NCBI GenBank assembly: GCA_902798545.1
Contig: CADBWQ010000020.1
Location: 1 to 64,000 of the forward strand
Reading direction: 5' to 3'
DNA from: Oscillospiraceae bacterium
GTDB taxonomy: Bacteria; Bacillota; Clostridia; Oscillospirales; Oscillospiraceae
DNA: 64,000 nt
Shown piece by piece: positions 28,221 through 37,550 of this stretch. Under the pieces are notes generated by a model that saw only the letters and a program-made list of their open reading frames with translations, was not told where the DNA came from and made no database searches. Both the position numbers and the translations under genes were made by a program. Numbering within the stretch: the first letter of the stretch is position 1; the number at the start of each line of letters is the position of its first letter.

Positions 28221-30907
28221 CGCATCTCCGCGCCGTATTTCTCTTTCAGTGCCTTCAGGACGTTTGCGACAATCTCTTCGGCGTGCTCGTCGGTCAGAGT
28301 CTGGTTCTCGTCGCGCATGGTCAGCGAGAAGGCCACGGACTTCCTTCCCTGGACGATGTGGGTTCCGGTGTAGACGTCGAAGACCGCGCAGTCGATCAGT
28401 CTCTCTCCCCCGGCAGCCAGGATGCTCTCTTCCATCTCACCCACCGGAACCGCGAGATCGCAGATCACGGCGATGTCGCGCGTGACCGCCGGATACTTCG
28501 GCAGCGGCTTGAAAACCGGTACCCCGCCCTGTGCTTCGAACAGCGCTCCAAAGCTCAGCTGCGCACAGTAGAACTCCGCGTCCACGGAGTAATTGCGCAT
28601 GACGCGGGGATGAATCTGGCCCAGGACGCCAAGGCATTTTTCCCCGATCCACACCGTGGCACAGCGCCCGGGGTGGTAGGACGGGTTCGACGCCTCACGG
28701 ATAAAGCGCGGCTTCGCCGTGCCGAGGCCTTCCAGCAGTTCCTCGACCCAGCCCTTCATCACGAAGAAGTTCATCTCCGGGCCGTAGGCGCCGAGGGAGA
28801 CCGTCTTCGGCTCGTCGGCAAGGCCGTCGGGACGTTTGTGGTAGGTCCGGCCGATCTCGTAGAGGCGTGCCTCCCGGTTGCGATAGTTGTAGTTCCGGGT
28901 GAGGATCTCCAGCATGGAGGGCAGAATCGTCGTACGCATGATGGACGTGTCCTCGCCCAGGGGGTTCAGGATCCGCAGGCTGTCACGCAGCGGGGAATCG
29001 GCCGGGAGATTGATCTTGTCATAATAACCCGGGCTGATGAACGAATAGGTGATGATCTCATCCAGGCCGAGGCCACGGCAGATCTCGCCGATCCGGCGTT
29101 CGCAGAGCTGCTCGGGCGTGAAGCCGCCGCAGGTGGAGATGGCGCCGGTGAAGCGGGTGGGGATCTCGTTGTAGCCGTAGAAGCGCGCGACCTCCTCGGC
29201 CAGATCCGAGTAATGCTCCACATCACCGCGCCAGCTGGGGACATGGACGGTTTCGCCCTCGACGGTGAAGCCGAGTCTCCGGAGGATGGCGGTCATGGTC
29301 GGGACGTCGAGGTCGGTGCCGAGGAGCGCGTTGATCTTCTCCGGCTCGAGCCGGAGGACGGTCTCGCGGCGGCCGGCCGGGTAGACGTCGATGACGCCCT
29401 CGACCACCTCGCCGCAGCCCAGAAGCTCCACAAGCTCACAGGCGCGCTGGACAGCCGCGTAGGTGTTCTCGGGGTCAAGGCCCTTCTCGTAGCGGGAGGA
29501 GGCGTCCGTCCGCATGCCCAGGGCCGTGGCGGTGCGCCGGATGGAGACACCGTCGAAGTTTGCGCTCTCGAAGAGAACCATGGCCGTGTCGCCCACGATC
29601 TCACTGTTGGCGCCGCCCATAACGCCGGCCACGCCGACGGGCTTCTCGGTGTCGCAGATGCAGAGCATGTTCTCCGTCAGGGTGCGCCCGGTGCCGTCCA
29701 AGGTCTGGATGGTCTCGTCCGGGCGGGCACAGCGGACGTGGATCTCGCCGCCTTTGACGCAGGAGAAGTCGAAGGCGTGCATGGGCTGGCCGTACTCCAT
29801 CATGACGTAGTTGGTGATGTCCACGAGGTTGTTGATCGGGCGCATGCCGGCATTGCGGATCCGCTCACGCATCCAGGCCGGGGAGGGCGCGATCTTCACG
29901 TTCTTCACCATGCGGGCGGTGTAGCGGCGGCAGAGTGTCGGCTCCTCCACGACGACGCTGGCGAGGGCATTGATATCCCCGCCGGCCTTCGCCTGCACCA
30001 CGGGGGTGTGGAGCTTCAGCTCCTTGTTGAAGGTCACAGCGGCTTCGCGCGCCAGGCCGATCATGCAGAGGCAGTCCGGGCGGTTCGGGGTGATTTCGAA
30101 CTCGACCACGTGGTCGTCACAGCCGATCATGGCGGCGATGTCGTCGCCGGGCCGGACATCCTCATGCAGGATGAAGATGCCGTCCTCGATGCAGTGGGGG
30201 AACTCCTTCTGCTCGGCATGGAGGTCACTCAGCTCGCAGACTTTTCCCTGCCTGGTGTCGTAGGCAACGAGGTCGCAGAGGTGGAGATTCGCACAGGGAG
30301 TCAGGGCCTTCACGCTCTCGGCGCCCAGGTCCAGGACCAGCTCCCAGCCGGCTTCGGCGGGGCGGATGCGGGTGACTTCGGCGGCCAGGACGGGTCCGAA
30401 GATCTTGTCACCGGCGGCGATGCTGGCCGGAATCGAGGGCCTGTTTTTATCCAGGGGGTGATAGTCGCCGAGGATGGCGGCGGCACGGATGGCCGCATAG
30501 GCGTAGTCATGGGTCGTGAGGTTCAGTTCCTTCAGGGAACAGAGCATGCCGTCCGAGCGCACGCCGCGGAGAGAGCCGCTGCGGATCTCAGCCCCGGTGG
30601 GCAGCAGTGCGCCGTCCAGAGCCACGGGGACCAGGTCGCCCTCGTGGACGTTCCACGCGCCGGTGACAATCTGGACCGGGGCGTCGCGGCCTACGTCCAG
30701 CTGAAGGACCCACATATGATCCGAGTCGGGGTGGTGCTCCATCGAGAGGACCCTGCCCACGACGACGTTTTTCAGGTGAGCGGAGAGGTCCTCGGTCACC
30801 TCGACCTTGGAGCCGGAGACCGTCATAGCCTCGGCGAAGCTCCGGTCGTCGTACTCCGCCAGCGGGAGGTCAACAAACTCGTTCAGCCATTTTCTTGAAA
30901 GATTCAT
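28217..30907 (-). CDS. pheT: Phenylalanyl-tRNA synthetase beta subunit
   Basis: PheT pairs with PheS to charge tRNA-Phe and supplies editing. At 896 residues it is about 90-100 longer than usual. It has the tRNA-binding OB domain (about 40-150), B3/B4 editing region, B5 domain, a catalytic-like core and a C-terminal FDX-ACB domain (about 800-892). The extra length is an insertion after GMLCSLKELNL (about 128-235), where typical proteins pass directly to the 'EDGI..L.ED' strand. It starts 12 bases after pheS and is GC-richer than the genes to its left. Confidence 0.95.
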   Translation of the reverse strand: MNLSRKWLNEFVDLPLAEYDDRSFAEAMTVSGSKVEVTEDLSAHLKNVVVGRVLSMEHHPDSDHMWVLQLDVGRDAPVQIVTGAWNVHEGDLVPVALDGALLPTGAEIRSGSLRGVRSDGMLCSLKELNLTTHDYAYAAIRAAAILGDYHPLDKNRPSIPASIAAGDKIFGPVLAAEVTRIRPAEAGWELVLDLGAESVKALTPCANLHLCDLVAYDTRQGKVCELSDLHAEQKEFPHCIEDGIFILHEDVRPGDDIAAMIGCDDHVVEFEITPNRPDCLCMIGLAREAAVTFNKELKLHTPVVQAKAGGDINALASVVVEEPTLCRRYTARMVKNVKIAPSPAWMRERIRNAGMRPINNLVDITNYVMMEYGQPMHAFDFSCVKGGEIHVRCARPDETIQTLDGTGRTLTENMLCICDTEKPVGVAGVMGGANSEIVGDTAMVLFESANFDGVSIRRTATALGMRTDASSRYEKGLDPENTYAAVQRACELVELLGCGEVVEGVIDVYPAGRRETVLRLEPEKINALLGTDLDVPTMTAILRRLGFTVEGETVHVPSWRGDVEHYSDLAEEVARFYGYNEIPTRFTGAISTCGGFTPEQLCERRIGEICRGLGLDEIITYSFISPGYYDKINLPADSPLRDSLRILNPLGEDTSIMRTTILPSMLEILTRNYNYRNREARLYEIGRTYHKRPDGLADEPKTVSLGAYGPEMNFFVMKGWVEELLEGLGTAKPRFIREASNPSYHPGRCATVWIGEKCLGVLGQIHPRVMRNYSVDAEFYCAQLSFGALFEAQGGVPVFKPLPKYPAVTRDIAVICDLAVPVGEMEESILAAGGERLIDCAVFDVYTGTHIVQGRKSVAFSLTMRDENQTLTDEHAEEIVANVLKALKEKYGAEMR

Positions 30908-30919
30908 ATGCTTCCCTCC

Positions 30920-31945
30920 TCAGAACTGTTCCAGGAACCGCACGTCGTTCTCGAAGATGAGACGCAGGTCCGTGATCTTGTATTCGCCCATGGCGAGGCG
31001 CTCCAGCCCCATGCCGAAGGCCCAGCCGGAGTACACGTCCGGGTCGATGCCGCAGCCGGCCAGCACCTTCGGGTGCACCATGCCGGCGCCCAGAACCTCG
31101 ATCCAGCCCTCACCCTTGCAGGTCGGACAGCCCTTTCCGCCGCACTTGTGGCACTGGATGTCCAGCTCGCAGCTCGGCTCGGTGAAGGGGAAATGGTGCG
31201 GACGGAAGCGCGTCACCGTGCCCTTGCCGTAGATCTTCTCCACCACCAGGTTCAGCGTCGCCTTCAGGTCCGACATGGTCACGCCCTTGTCGATGACCAT
31301 GCCCTCGATCTGGTGGAACATGGGAGAGTGCGTTGCGTCCACCTCGTCCTTGCGGTAGACCCGGCCGGGGGCGATCATCCGGATGGGCAGCGGTCTGGTC
31401 TCCATGGCGTGGATCTGCATGGGTGAGGTCTGGGTGCGCAGGCAGATCCGGCTGTCGTCGGTGAAGTAAAAGGTGTCCGTCCACTCGCGCGAGGGGTGGC
31501 CCTCGTCGATGTTCAGCTTCGTGAAGTTGTAGTCCGAAAGCTCCACCTCCGGCCCGTCCACGATCTCAAAGCCCATGCCGATGAAGATGTCCTTGATCTG
31601 GTCCAGGACGTTGTACATGGGGTGCTTGTGGCCCATGGGATGCTTCTCGCCCGGCAGCGTCACATCCACCGTCTCCTGCAGCAGCTGCAGCTCCAGCTTT
31701 GCCTCGTTCAGTGCTCTGCGCCGTGTCTCGATCGTCTCTTCGATCTCCTCCCGGAGCTGGTTGGCGAGCTGGCCCATCTGCGGCCGCTCGTCCGGTGAGA
31801 GCTTGCCCATCTGGCGGAGAATGCCGGTGAGTTCGCCCTTCTTGCCGAGATACTTCACGCGCATGGCCTCCAGGGAGTCCACATCTTCGGATTCCAGGAT
31901 CGCCTGCAGCGCGGCATCTCTGAGTTTCTGCATCATTTCTTTCAT
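30920..31945 (-). CDS. pheS: Phenylalanyl-tRNA synthetase alpha subunit
   Basis: PheS is the catalytic subunit of PheRS. The 341-residue protein has an N-terminal coiled coil (about 1-90), class II motif 2 in the TRFRPHHFPFTEPS region (about 250-265) and motif 3 in GWAFGMGLERLAMG (about 308-321). A CHKCGGKGCPTCKGEGW stretch (about 272-288) gives the zinc-knuckle-like insertion common in Firmicutes. It begins with AGGAG just after the T-box terminator, and pheT follows. Confidence 0.97.
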   Translation of the reverse strand: MKEMMQKLRDAALQAILESEDVDSLEAMRVKYLGKKGELTGILRQMGKLSPDERPQMGQLANQLREEIEETIETRRRALNEAKLELQLLQETVDVTLPGEKHPMGHKHPMYNVLDQIKDIFIGMGFEIVDGPEVELSDYNFTKLNIDEGHPSREWTDTFYFTDDSRICLRTQTSPMQIHAMETRPLPIRMIAPGRVYRKDEVDATHSPMFHQIEGMVIDKGVTMSDLKATLNLVVEKIYGKGTVTRFRPHHFPFTEPSCELDIQCHKCGGKGCPTCKGEGWIEVLGAGMVHPKVLAGCGIDPDVYSGWAFGMGLERLAMGEYKITDLRLIFENDVRFLEQF

Positions 31946-31956
31946 GACTCGCTCCT

Positions 31957-32228
31957 AAAATAAAAATAAGCTTCCGTCCCAGAACAATAGGACGAAAGCG
32001 TGCTTCCGCGGTACCACCTATCTTCGGCACCGGACAGGCCCGGGCGAATCCGGAAACCGGATCAGCCGGAGGTCTTGCAAAGTGCCGCACTTCACGGGCT
32101 TAACGCGCCCACACGCCGGGGATTGGCCGGAGCTCCCGGGCGAACCAAACACCGCTCTCCGAGGGGGCTTGCAGCCGATGACCCCCAGTCTCTGGCAGAG
32201 GACTCTGTGTTATTTTCCCGTTCACAGC
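31957..32228 (-). promoter_or_regulatory. T-box leader controlling pheST
   Basis: The minus strand carries the canonical T-box AGGTGGTACCGCGGAAGCA (32019-32001). It is followed by a terminator hairpin, GCTTTCGTCC (31999-31990) pairing with GGGACGGAAGC (31980-31970), and a T-rich run (31969-31957). Uncharged tRNA-Phe would stabilise the antiterminator and let pheST be expressed. Stem I occupies roughly 32100-32220; I could not place the UUC specifier codon with certainty. Confidence 0.92.
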
Positions 32229-32235
32229 AGAAAAT

Positions 32236-32264
32236 AGAGTATCACAATCGGGAGGTATTTGCAA
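32236..32264 (-). promoter_or_regulatory. Promoter of pheST
   Basis: TTGCAA (32264-32259) and TACTCT (32241-32236), 17-base spacer, minus strand, directly upstream of the T-box leader. The -10 is imperfect. Confidence 0.5.
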
Positions 32265-32272
32265 GAGTCGAA

Positions 32273-32301
32273 TTGACAGTTTTCAGGAAAATGCGTATAA
32301 T
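32273..32301 (+). promoter_or_regulatory. Promoter of alr
   Basis: TTGACA (32273-32278) and TATAAT (32296-32301), 17-base spacer, perfect consensus on the plus strand. It lies 9 bases from the divergent phe promoter, so the two may compete. Confidence 0.85.
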
Positions 32302-32362
32302 GACGCAAATGTACCCATCCTGTTCTGTGATGAATCTATGTGATGAAGAGGCATTTTTCAAC

Positions 32363-33490
32363 ATGAATGATCTGACCAAACGCACCTGGGCAGAGATCAG
32401 TCTCCCGGCCATCCGGCACAATTATCACGCCATCCGCAGCACGCTTCCGGCGGGCTGCCGCTTCCTCGGCGTGGTCAAGGCGGACGCCTACGGACATGGC
32501 GCCCTTCCCATTGCCAGGCTTCTGCAGGAGGAGGGCGCGGAATACCTCGCCGTCAGCTGCCTGGACGAGGCGCTGGAGCTGCGGCGCGGCGGCATCACGA
32601 TGCCGGTTCTGATCCTCGGCCACACGCCGGCGGAATACACGGCGCAGCTGATTGAGAACAACCTGACCCAGACCGCGACCTGCCTTGCCAAGGCGGTGGA
32701 ATACTCGGAAGCTGCGGTCCGTCTCGGGAAGACGCTGAAGCTGCACATCAAGCTGGACACCGGCATGTCGAGGCTCGGATATCTCTGCGCCGGAGACCTG
32801 TTCGAGGAGGGCGTCGGGAACATCATCAGCTCATGCCGGCTGCCGAATCTGGCGTTTGAGGGCTTCTACACACACTTTGCGGTCTCGGATGAGCCGGATG
32901 AAGACAGCCGGGCCTATACGCTGGAACAGTACCGGCTCTTCACAGCCGTCCTGGACGCGGTGAAAGCGCGCTCGGGGATCACCTTTCCCATCCGGCACTG
33001 CGCCAACAGCGGCGCGGTCGTCTCCTATCCGGAAATGGCGCTGGACATGGTGCGGCCCGGTCTGCTGCTCTACGGCTACGGAGACGGCGGGAAGCTGGGT
33101 CTGCAGCCGGCCATGCGCCTCGTCACCACCGTCAGCACCATCAAGTACCATGAGCCGGGCGTCTGTGTCAGCTATGGCCGCCGGTTTGTCACCACGCGGC
33201 GTACCCGCATGGGCGTCATCGCCGCCGGATACGCCGACGGTCTCCCCCGCCTCAGCTCCAACCGGTGCAGCTACAGGATTGAGGGCCGTGACGCGCCGCA
33301 GCTCGGGACCATCTGCATGGACATGTGCATGGTGGACCTGACCGACATTCCCGAGGCAGAGGTCGGCAGTGAGGTGGAGCTCTTCGGGCCGGCCAATGAC
33401 ATCTGCAAGCTCGCCGATGCCGCGCAGACCATCCCCTACGAACTGCTCTGCTCCGTGACGAAGCGGGTGCCCAGAGTGTATACAGAGTAA
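32363..33490 (+). CDS. alr: Alanine racemase
   Basis: Alr supplies D-alanine for peptidoglycan. The 375-residue PLP enzyme has the barrel-domain lysine Lys39 in VVKADAYGHG and the catalytic Tyr271 in SYGRRF, with CMDM in the C-terminal domain. The start at 32363 has GAAGAGG upstream; an in-frame ATG at 32330 lacks a site. It heads a rightward run with yfbR. Confidence 0.95.
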   Translation: MNDLTKRTWAEISLPAIRHNYHAIRSTLPAGCRFLGVVKADAYGHGALPIARLLQEEGAEYLAVSCLDEALELRRGGITMPVLILGHTPAEYTAQLIENNLTQTATCLAKAVEYSEAAVRLGKTLKLHIKLDTGMSRLGYLCAGDLFEEGVGNIISSCRLPNLAFEGFYTHFAVSDEPDEDSRAYTLEQYRLFTAVLDAVKARSGITFPIRHCANSGAVVSYPEMALDMVRPGLLLYGYGDGGKLGLQPAMRLVTTVSTIKYHEPGVCVSYGRRFVTTRRTRMGVIAAGYADGLPRLSSNRCSYRIEGRDAPQLGTICMDMCMVDLTDIPEAEVGSEVELFGPANDICKLADAAQTIPYELLCSVTKRVPRVYTE

Positions 33491-33513
33491 TCCGGATCAA
33501 AGGACCATCAATC

Positions 33514-34101
33514 ATGAAAGAAAACTTTTTTGCCTATATTTCCCGCATGCGCTATATCGGGCGCTGGAGCCTGATGCGCAATTCCCTACCGGAGAACATC
33601 CAGGAACACAGCCATATGGTCGCGGTTCTGGCCCACGCGCTGGGCGTGATCCGGCGCGACGTGCTTCATGTCCCCTGTGATCCGGAGCTTGCCGCCACCG
33701 TGGCGCTGTTCCACGACAGCTCCGAAATTCTGACCGGCGACCTCCCCACCCCGATCAAGTACCACAGCCGCGAGATCCGCGACGCCTACAAGCAGGTGGA
33801 GGCCCTCGCCTGCCACAAGCTGCTGGAGACGCTGCCGGAGGAGCTGCGCCCCGCTTATGAACCGCTGCTCAGCGGAGAGGCACAGGCGCATGTCCACGAC
33901 CTCGTCAAGGCCGCAGACAAGCTCTCCGCCTATATCAAGTGCATTGAGGAGCGGAAAGCCGGCAACAACGAATTTCTCTCCGCGGAGATACAGACCCGGA
34001 AGATTCTCGTGGAGAGCCGGATGCCGGAGGTGGACTACTTTCTGGAGCACTTTATTCCGGCCTTTGAGCTCAACCTGGATGAGCTGGGCACAATCGATTA
34101 A
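33514..34101 (+). CDS. YfbR-like 5'-deoxynucleotidase, HD family
   Basis: This 195-residue HD-domain phosphohydrolase matches YfbR: RWSLMRNSLPENIQEHSHMV at the N-terminus with His32 as a metal ligand, and the HD pair His67-Asp68 in LFHDSSEILTGDLPTP. E. coli YfbR removes phosphate from deoxynucleoside 5'-monophosphates. It follows alr by 23 bases and is probably co-transcribed. Confidence 0.92.
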   Translation: MKENFFAYISRMRYIGRWSLMRNSLPENIQEHSHMVAVLAHALGVIRRDVLHVPCDPELAATVALFHDSSEILTGDLPTPIKYHSREIRDAYKQVEALACHKLLETLPEELRPAYEPLLSGEAQAHVHDLVKAADKLSAYIKCIEERKAGNNEFLSAEIQTRKILVESRMPEVDYFLEHFIPAFELNLDELGTID

Positions 34102-34290
34102 GTAACCGGGTTATTATGTCAATTTTCACAAATCTCACATTCTGAGTTTGTGTGTTCTGCACAAATCTTTGGTTGGATTTGCTCTTGTTTTTTTCTTTCA
34201 AAAGACTAAAATATAGGCTCAAAATACCGGGGACGATCTCTCGTCTGTAAACCCCTTCGAATTTTCCGGTATTGGAAAGCTGATTCAACC

Positions 34291-35694
34291 ATGATAAAAG
34301 ATATGACAACAGGTTCCCCGCTCAAGTGCATTCTGCGCTTCTGCATTCCGCTGCTGATCGGGAATCTGTTTCAGCAGTTTTACAACCTCGCCGACAGCAT
34401 TCTCGTCGGCCGCATTCTGGGCCTGAACGCCTTTGCCGGTGTCGGCGTGACCGGGGCGCTGAATTTCCTGATCATCGGGTTTGCCCTCGGCGTCTGCTCC
34501 GGACTTTCCATCCCGATCTCCCAGAGTTTCGGGGCCGGCAGGACGGATCTTGTCCGCAAGCGCACGGCGCAGCTGGTCTGGCTCGGATTTGGAATCTCCG
34601 TCCTGATCCAGATCGTCTGCTTCTTCTGGACAGACGATCTGCTCCGCCTGATGAACACGCCGGAAGAGATTTTTGACGACGCCTACCGCTATATCTTCCT
34701 CATCTTCATGGGCGTCGGCGCCACGATGCTCTATAACCTCAGCTCCGCCGTGCTCCGCGCACTCGGCGACAGCCGCACGCCCCTGCATTTTCTGGTCGGT
34801 GCCGTGGCGATCAATGTCTTTCTCGACATTCTGTTCATGAAATATCTCCACACCGGCGTGGAGGGAGCAGCCTGGGCAACCATCCTGTCGCAGCTGGCAT
34901 CCGGAATCGCCTGCGTCCTCTATATTCTGCGGAAGATTCCCTTCATGAACATCCGGCGCTCCGATCTGCGCCCGGACTGGCGGATCATGCGTCTGATGCT
35001 CAGGATCGGCGTGCCGATGGGCGCGCAGTTTGCCATCACGGCAGTCGGGTCCATCATCATGCAGAGCGCCGTGAACGGTCTTGGCGCCACCGCCGTGGCC
35101 GCAGTCTCGGCCGCAGCGAAGGTGCATAACATTGTCGCCGCCCCGCTCGAAAGCTGCGGCATCGCAATGGCGACCTACTGCGGGCAGAACCTGGGCGCCG
35201 GAAGGATCGACCGGATCCGCCGCGGCGTTCTGGACACGACCGTCGTGTCCATGCTCTACTGCGTCGCAGCCTTCCTCTTCAACTATACCGCCGGGCAGAA
35301 GGTCGCGCTGCTGTTCGTGGACGCCTCCGAGATCCGGGTTCTCCGTCTGGCGCAGCAGTACCTCGTGGCCATGAGCGCCTTCTACCCCACGCTCGCGGTG
35401 ATTTTCATCTTCCGCAACGGTCTGCAGGGAATGGGCTACTCCGGCGAGGCCATGCTCGCGGGTGTTTCCGAGCTGATTGCCCGGGTCCTTGTGGCGTTTG
35501 TGCTGGTCGGCAGAATCGGCTTCAACGGTGTCTGCTGCGCCAACCCCTCCGCCTGGGTCTTTGCGGACACGGTTCTGCTGGTGCTCTATTTCCGCGAGAT
35601 GCGCCATATCCGCAGCGCGAACCCCGCGCTTCCCGCGGAGGCTGCGCATACCGAACCACAGCGGAAGCTCTCTTCCGCGCACGCATACCGCTGA
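34291..35694 (+). CDS. MATE-family efflux transporter
   Basis: This 467-residue protein has about 12 membrane segments arranged as two homologous halves and typical MATE motifs such as LFQQFYNLADSILVGR near the N-terminus. MATE exporters use Na+ or H+ gradients to expel cationic drugs or metabolites; the substrate is not predictable. The 189-base gap upstream holds a weak promoter candidate, TTGTTT (34185-34190) and TAAAAT (34207-34212). It ends 26 bases before a terminator. Confidence 0.92.
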   Translation: MIKDMTTGSPLKCILRFCIPLLIGNLFQQFYNLADSILVGRILGLNAFAGVGVTGALNFLIIGFALGVCSGLSIPISQSFGAGRTDLVRKRTAQLVWLGFGISVLIQIVCFFWTDDLLRLMNTPEEIFDDAYRYIFLIFMGVGATMLYNLSSAVLRALGDSRTPLHFLVGAVAINVFLDILFMKYLHTGVEGAAWATILSQLASGIACVLYILRKIPFMNIRRSDLRPDWRIMRLMLRIGVPMGAQFAITAVGSIIMQSAVNGLGATAVAAVSAAAKVHNIVAAPLESCGIAMATYCGQNLGAGRIDRIRRGVLDTTVVSMLYCVAAFLFNYTAGQKVALLFVDASEIRVLRLAQQYLVAMSAFYPTLAVIFIFRNGLQGMGYSGEAMLAGVSELIARVLVAFVLVGRIGFNGVCCANPSAWVFADTVLLVLYFREMRHIRSANPALPAEAAHTEPQRKLSSAHAYR

Positions 35695-35719
35695 AGCGCA
35701 TCTCATCCTGTCATGAAAA

Positions 35720-35751
35720 CAGCCTGCCGCAGACGGCAGGCTGCTTTTTTT
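35720..35751 (+). terminator. Terminator after the MATE gene
   Basis: A perfect 10-bp GC-rich stem (35720-35729 with 35734-35743) with a CAGA loop is followed by C and seven T. Confidence 0.92.
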
Positions 35752-35920
35752 CCGCGCGTGTTTGCCATGACTTACAACCGCCGGTTGTGCATCATAAACC
35801 AAAAACTGTTTTTCAGCGCATTTCCGAGATGATAAACTGTTATCAAGAGGAGAAATCCCCTTCCATACCTAGAATGCCTGTGAGATGTAATTTACTGTGT
35901 TGCTATTTCATTTTTTGCCC

Positions 35921-35949
35921 TTGAAGTCAGCATAATATTGTGTTATTAT
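35921..35949 (+). promoter_or_regulatory. Promoter of the Y-family polymerase gene
   Basis: TTGAAG (35921-35926) and TATTAT (35944-35949), 17-base spacer. It excludes an ATG at 35948 as the start codon. I see no GAAC-N4-GTTC LexA box in 35752-36010; the rest of that gap is featureless. Confidence 0.65.
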
Positions 35950-36010
35950 GACAACCATCAGAAATATGCCATCAGGCGCGTCTCCCCCGGCACAGATGGA
36001 AGGTGGTTGT

Positions 36011-37423
36011 ATGATCGGGGAATCACAAAACGGGGCGTTTATCTGTATCGACCTCAAAAGCTATTACGCGTCCGTCGAGTGCGCAGCGCGCGGCCTGGAC
36101 CCGCTGACGGCAAAGCTCCTTGTCGCCGACGAGAGCCGTTCCGATCAGACAATCTGTCTGGCGGTCTCCCCCGCCCTGAAAGCCATCGGCGTGCCGTCCA
36201 GGCCAAGACTGTTTGAGGCAAAACAGGCGATCCGGCTGTATGAAGCACGGAATCATACCCGGGTCGATTATATCACGGCAGTTCCGCGCATGGCCGAGTA
36301 TGTGCGGATGTCGTCGGAGATCTACGGAATCTATCTGAAATATGTATCTCCGGAGGACATCCACATCTACAGCATCGACGAGTGCTTCATAGACTGCGGC
36401 AAATACCTGGGGGCCTATGCCCAGGAGGCCGCGAAAAGCGGTCTGGAACCGGCGCACGTCATGGCGGTCACCATCATCCGGGATGTCCTCAGGGCCACAA
36501 ACATCACAGCAACCGTGGGAATCGGCACGAATCTTTATCTGGCCAAGGTTGCGATGGACATCGTCGCGAAAAAAGCGCCTCCGGACCGGGACGGCGTGCG
36601 CATCGCGGAGCTGAACGAATACAGCTACCGCTATCTCCTGTGGGATCACAAACCGCTCACGGACTTCTGGCAGATCGGGCCGGGGAAATCCAGAACCCTG
36701 GCGAGGGCATGCATGGAAACCATGGCCGATATCGCCCGCCGCAGTCTGTTCGATGAAGAATACTTTTACAAAACCTTCGGGATTGATGGCGAGATTCTGA
36801 TCGATCACGCCTGGGGGCTGGAGCCGGTGACGATGGCTGATATCAAGAATTACCGTTCCTCCTCGCATTCCCTCTCCAACGGGCAGGTTCTTCCCAGGCC
36901 GTACTCCTATGAGGAGGCGCGCGTCGTCTTTACGGAAATGATCGAAAACTCCTGCGCCGACCTTTTCAACAGGGAACTGATTACCGACAATCTCACCTGG
37001 TGGGTCGTCTACGACTACAGGAGTCTTGAAAAGGTCCCCGGCTACGACGGGGACCTCAGCATTGACTTCTATGGCAGGATTCACCCGGCACACAGCACCG
37101 GCACCGTCAGACTCCGCAGCCGCACAAACAGCCTTCATACGATCGCGCCGCTCATGCTTGCGCAGTTTGACAGGAAAACCGATCACCGCCTGCTCTACCG
37201 GCGGCTTGGAATATCGGCGAATGACGTGATCAGCAACGACGGTGTGTATCAGCTGGATCTTCTGACCGACTATGAGAAACTCGCAAGGGAAAACAGGCTG
37301 CAGGGCGTCATGCTGAGCGTAAGACAGAAATACGGTGCGAACGCCGTTTTCAAGGGAACGAATCTGAGAGAGGGCGCCACCGCCCTGGAGCGGAACATGC
37401 AGATCGGCGGTCACAGGGCCTGA
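36011..37423 (+). CDS. Y-family DNA polymerase (UmuC/DinB type)
   Basis: This 470-residue translesion polymerase has the catalytic palm motifs CIDLKSYYASVE (about 12-23) and YSIDECFID (about 122-130), a helix-hairpin-helix region near 215-230 and a little-finger domain. It resembles the ImpB/UvrX/YqjW branch rather than classical DinB. The start at 36011 has GGAAGGTGG upstream and lies downstream of the promoter; a longer frame from 35948 is rejected. No recA or lexA gene is near. Confidence 0.92.
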   Translation: MIGESQNGAFICIDLKSYYASVECAARGLDPLTAKLLVADESRSDQTICLAVSPALKAIGVPSRPRLFEAKQAIRLYEARNHTRVDYITAVPRMAEYVRMSSEIYGIYLKYVSPEDIHIYSIDECFIDCGKYLGAYAQEAAKSGLEPAHVMAVTIIRDVLRATNITATVGIGTNLYLAKVAMDIVAKKAPPDRDGVRIAELNEYSYRYLLWDHKPLTDFWQIGPGKSRTLARACMETMADIARRSLFDEEYFYKTFGIDGEILIDHAWGLEPVTMADIKNYRSSSHSLSNGQVLPRPYSYEEARVVFTEMIENSCADLFNRELITDNLTWWVVYDYRSLEKVPGYDGDLSIDFYGRIHPAHSTGTVRLRSRTNSLHTIAPLMLAQFDRKTDHRLLYRRLGISANDVISNDGVYQLDLLTDYEKLARENRLQGVMLSVRQKYGANAVFKGTNLREGATALERNMQIGGHRA

Positions 37424-37466
37424 GGATGCGCTTCCCGGCGGTTCGGACATGGCGACGCAGCGCCGC

Positions 37467-37495
37467 TTGCACCCCGGGCGTCAATATGATACAAT
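37467..37495 (+). promoter_or_regulatory. Promoter of the lipoprotein gene
   Basis: TTGCAC (37467-37472) and TACAAT (37490-37495), 17-base spacer, 55 bases before the start. Confidence 0.7.
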
Positions 37496-37550
37496 CAGGC
37501 CGGTGAATCGGAAACGGATTCACAAGGAAGCAAACAGGAGAAACGAAGAA

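Noticed and set aside
28283-30898. Very long open frame (871 codons) on the plus strand opposite pheT
   Set aside because: It is the complement of a GC-rich gene with strong codon bias. It has no ribosome site and no recognisable domain, whereas the minus strand is a full pheT.
32000-32362. Open frame extending alr upstream through the T-box leader
   Set aside because: It runs antisense through the T-box and across the alr promoter, so it cannot be translated from the alr transcript.
34285-35802. Open frame of 505 codons opposite the MATE gene
   Set aside because: The MATE protein is unmistakable on the plus strand; the antisense product has no family features.
35948-36010. Earlier ATG for the Y-family polymerase
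   Set aside because: The ATG lies within the -10 element; the ATG at 36011 has a good ribosome site.
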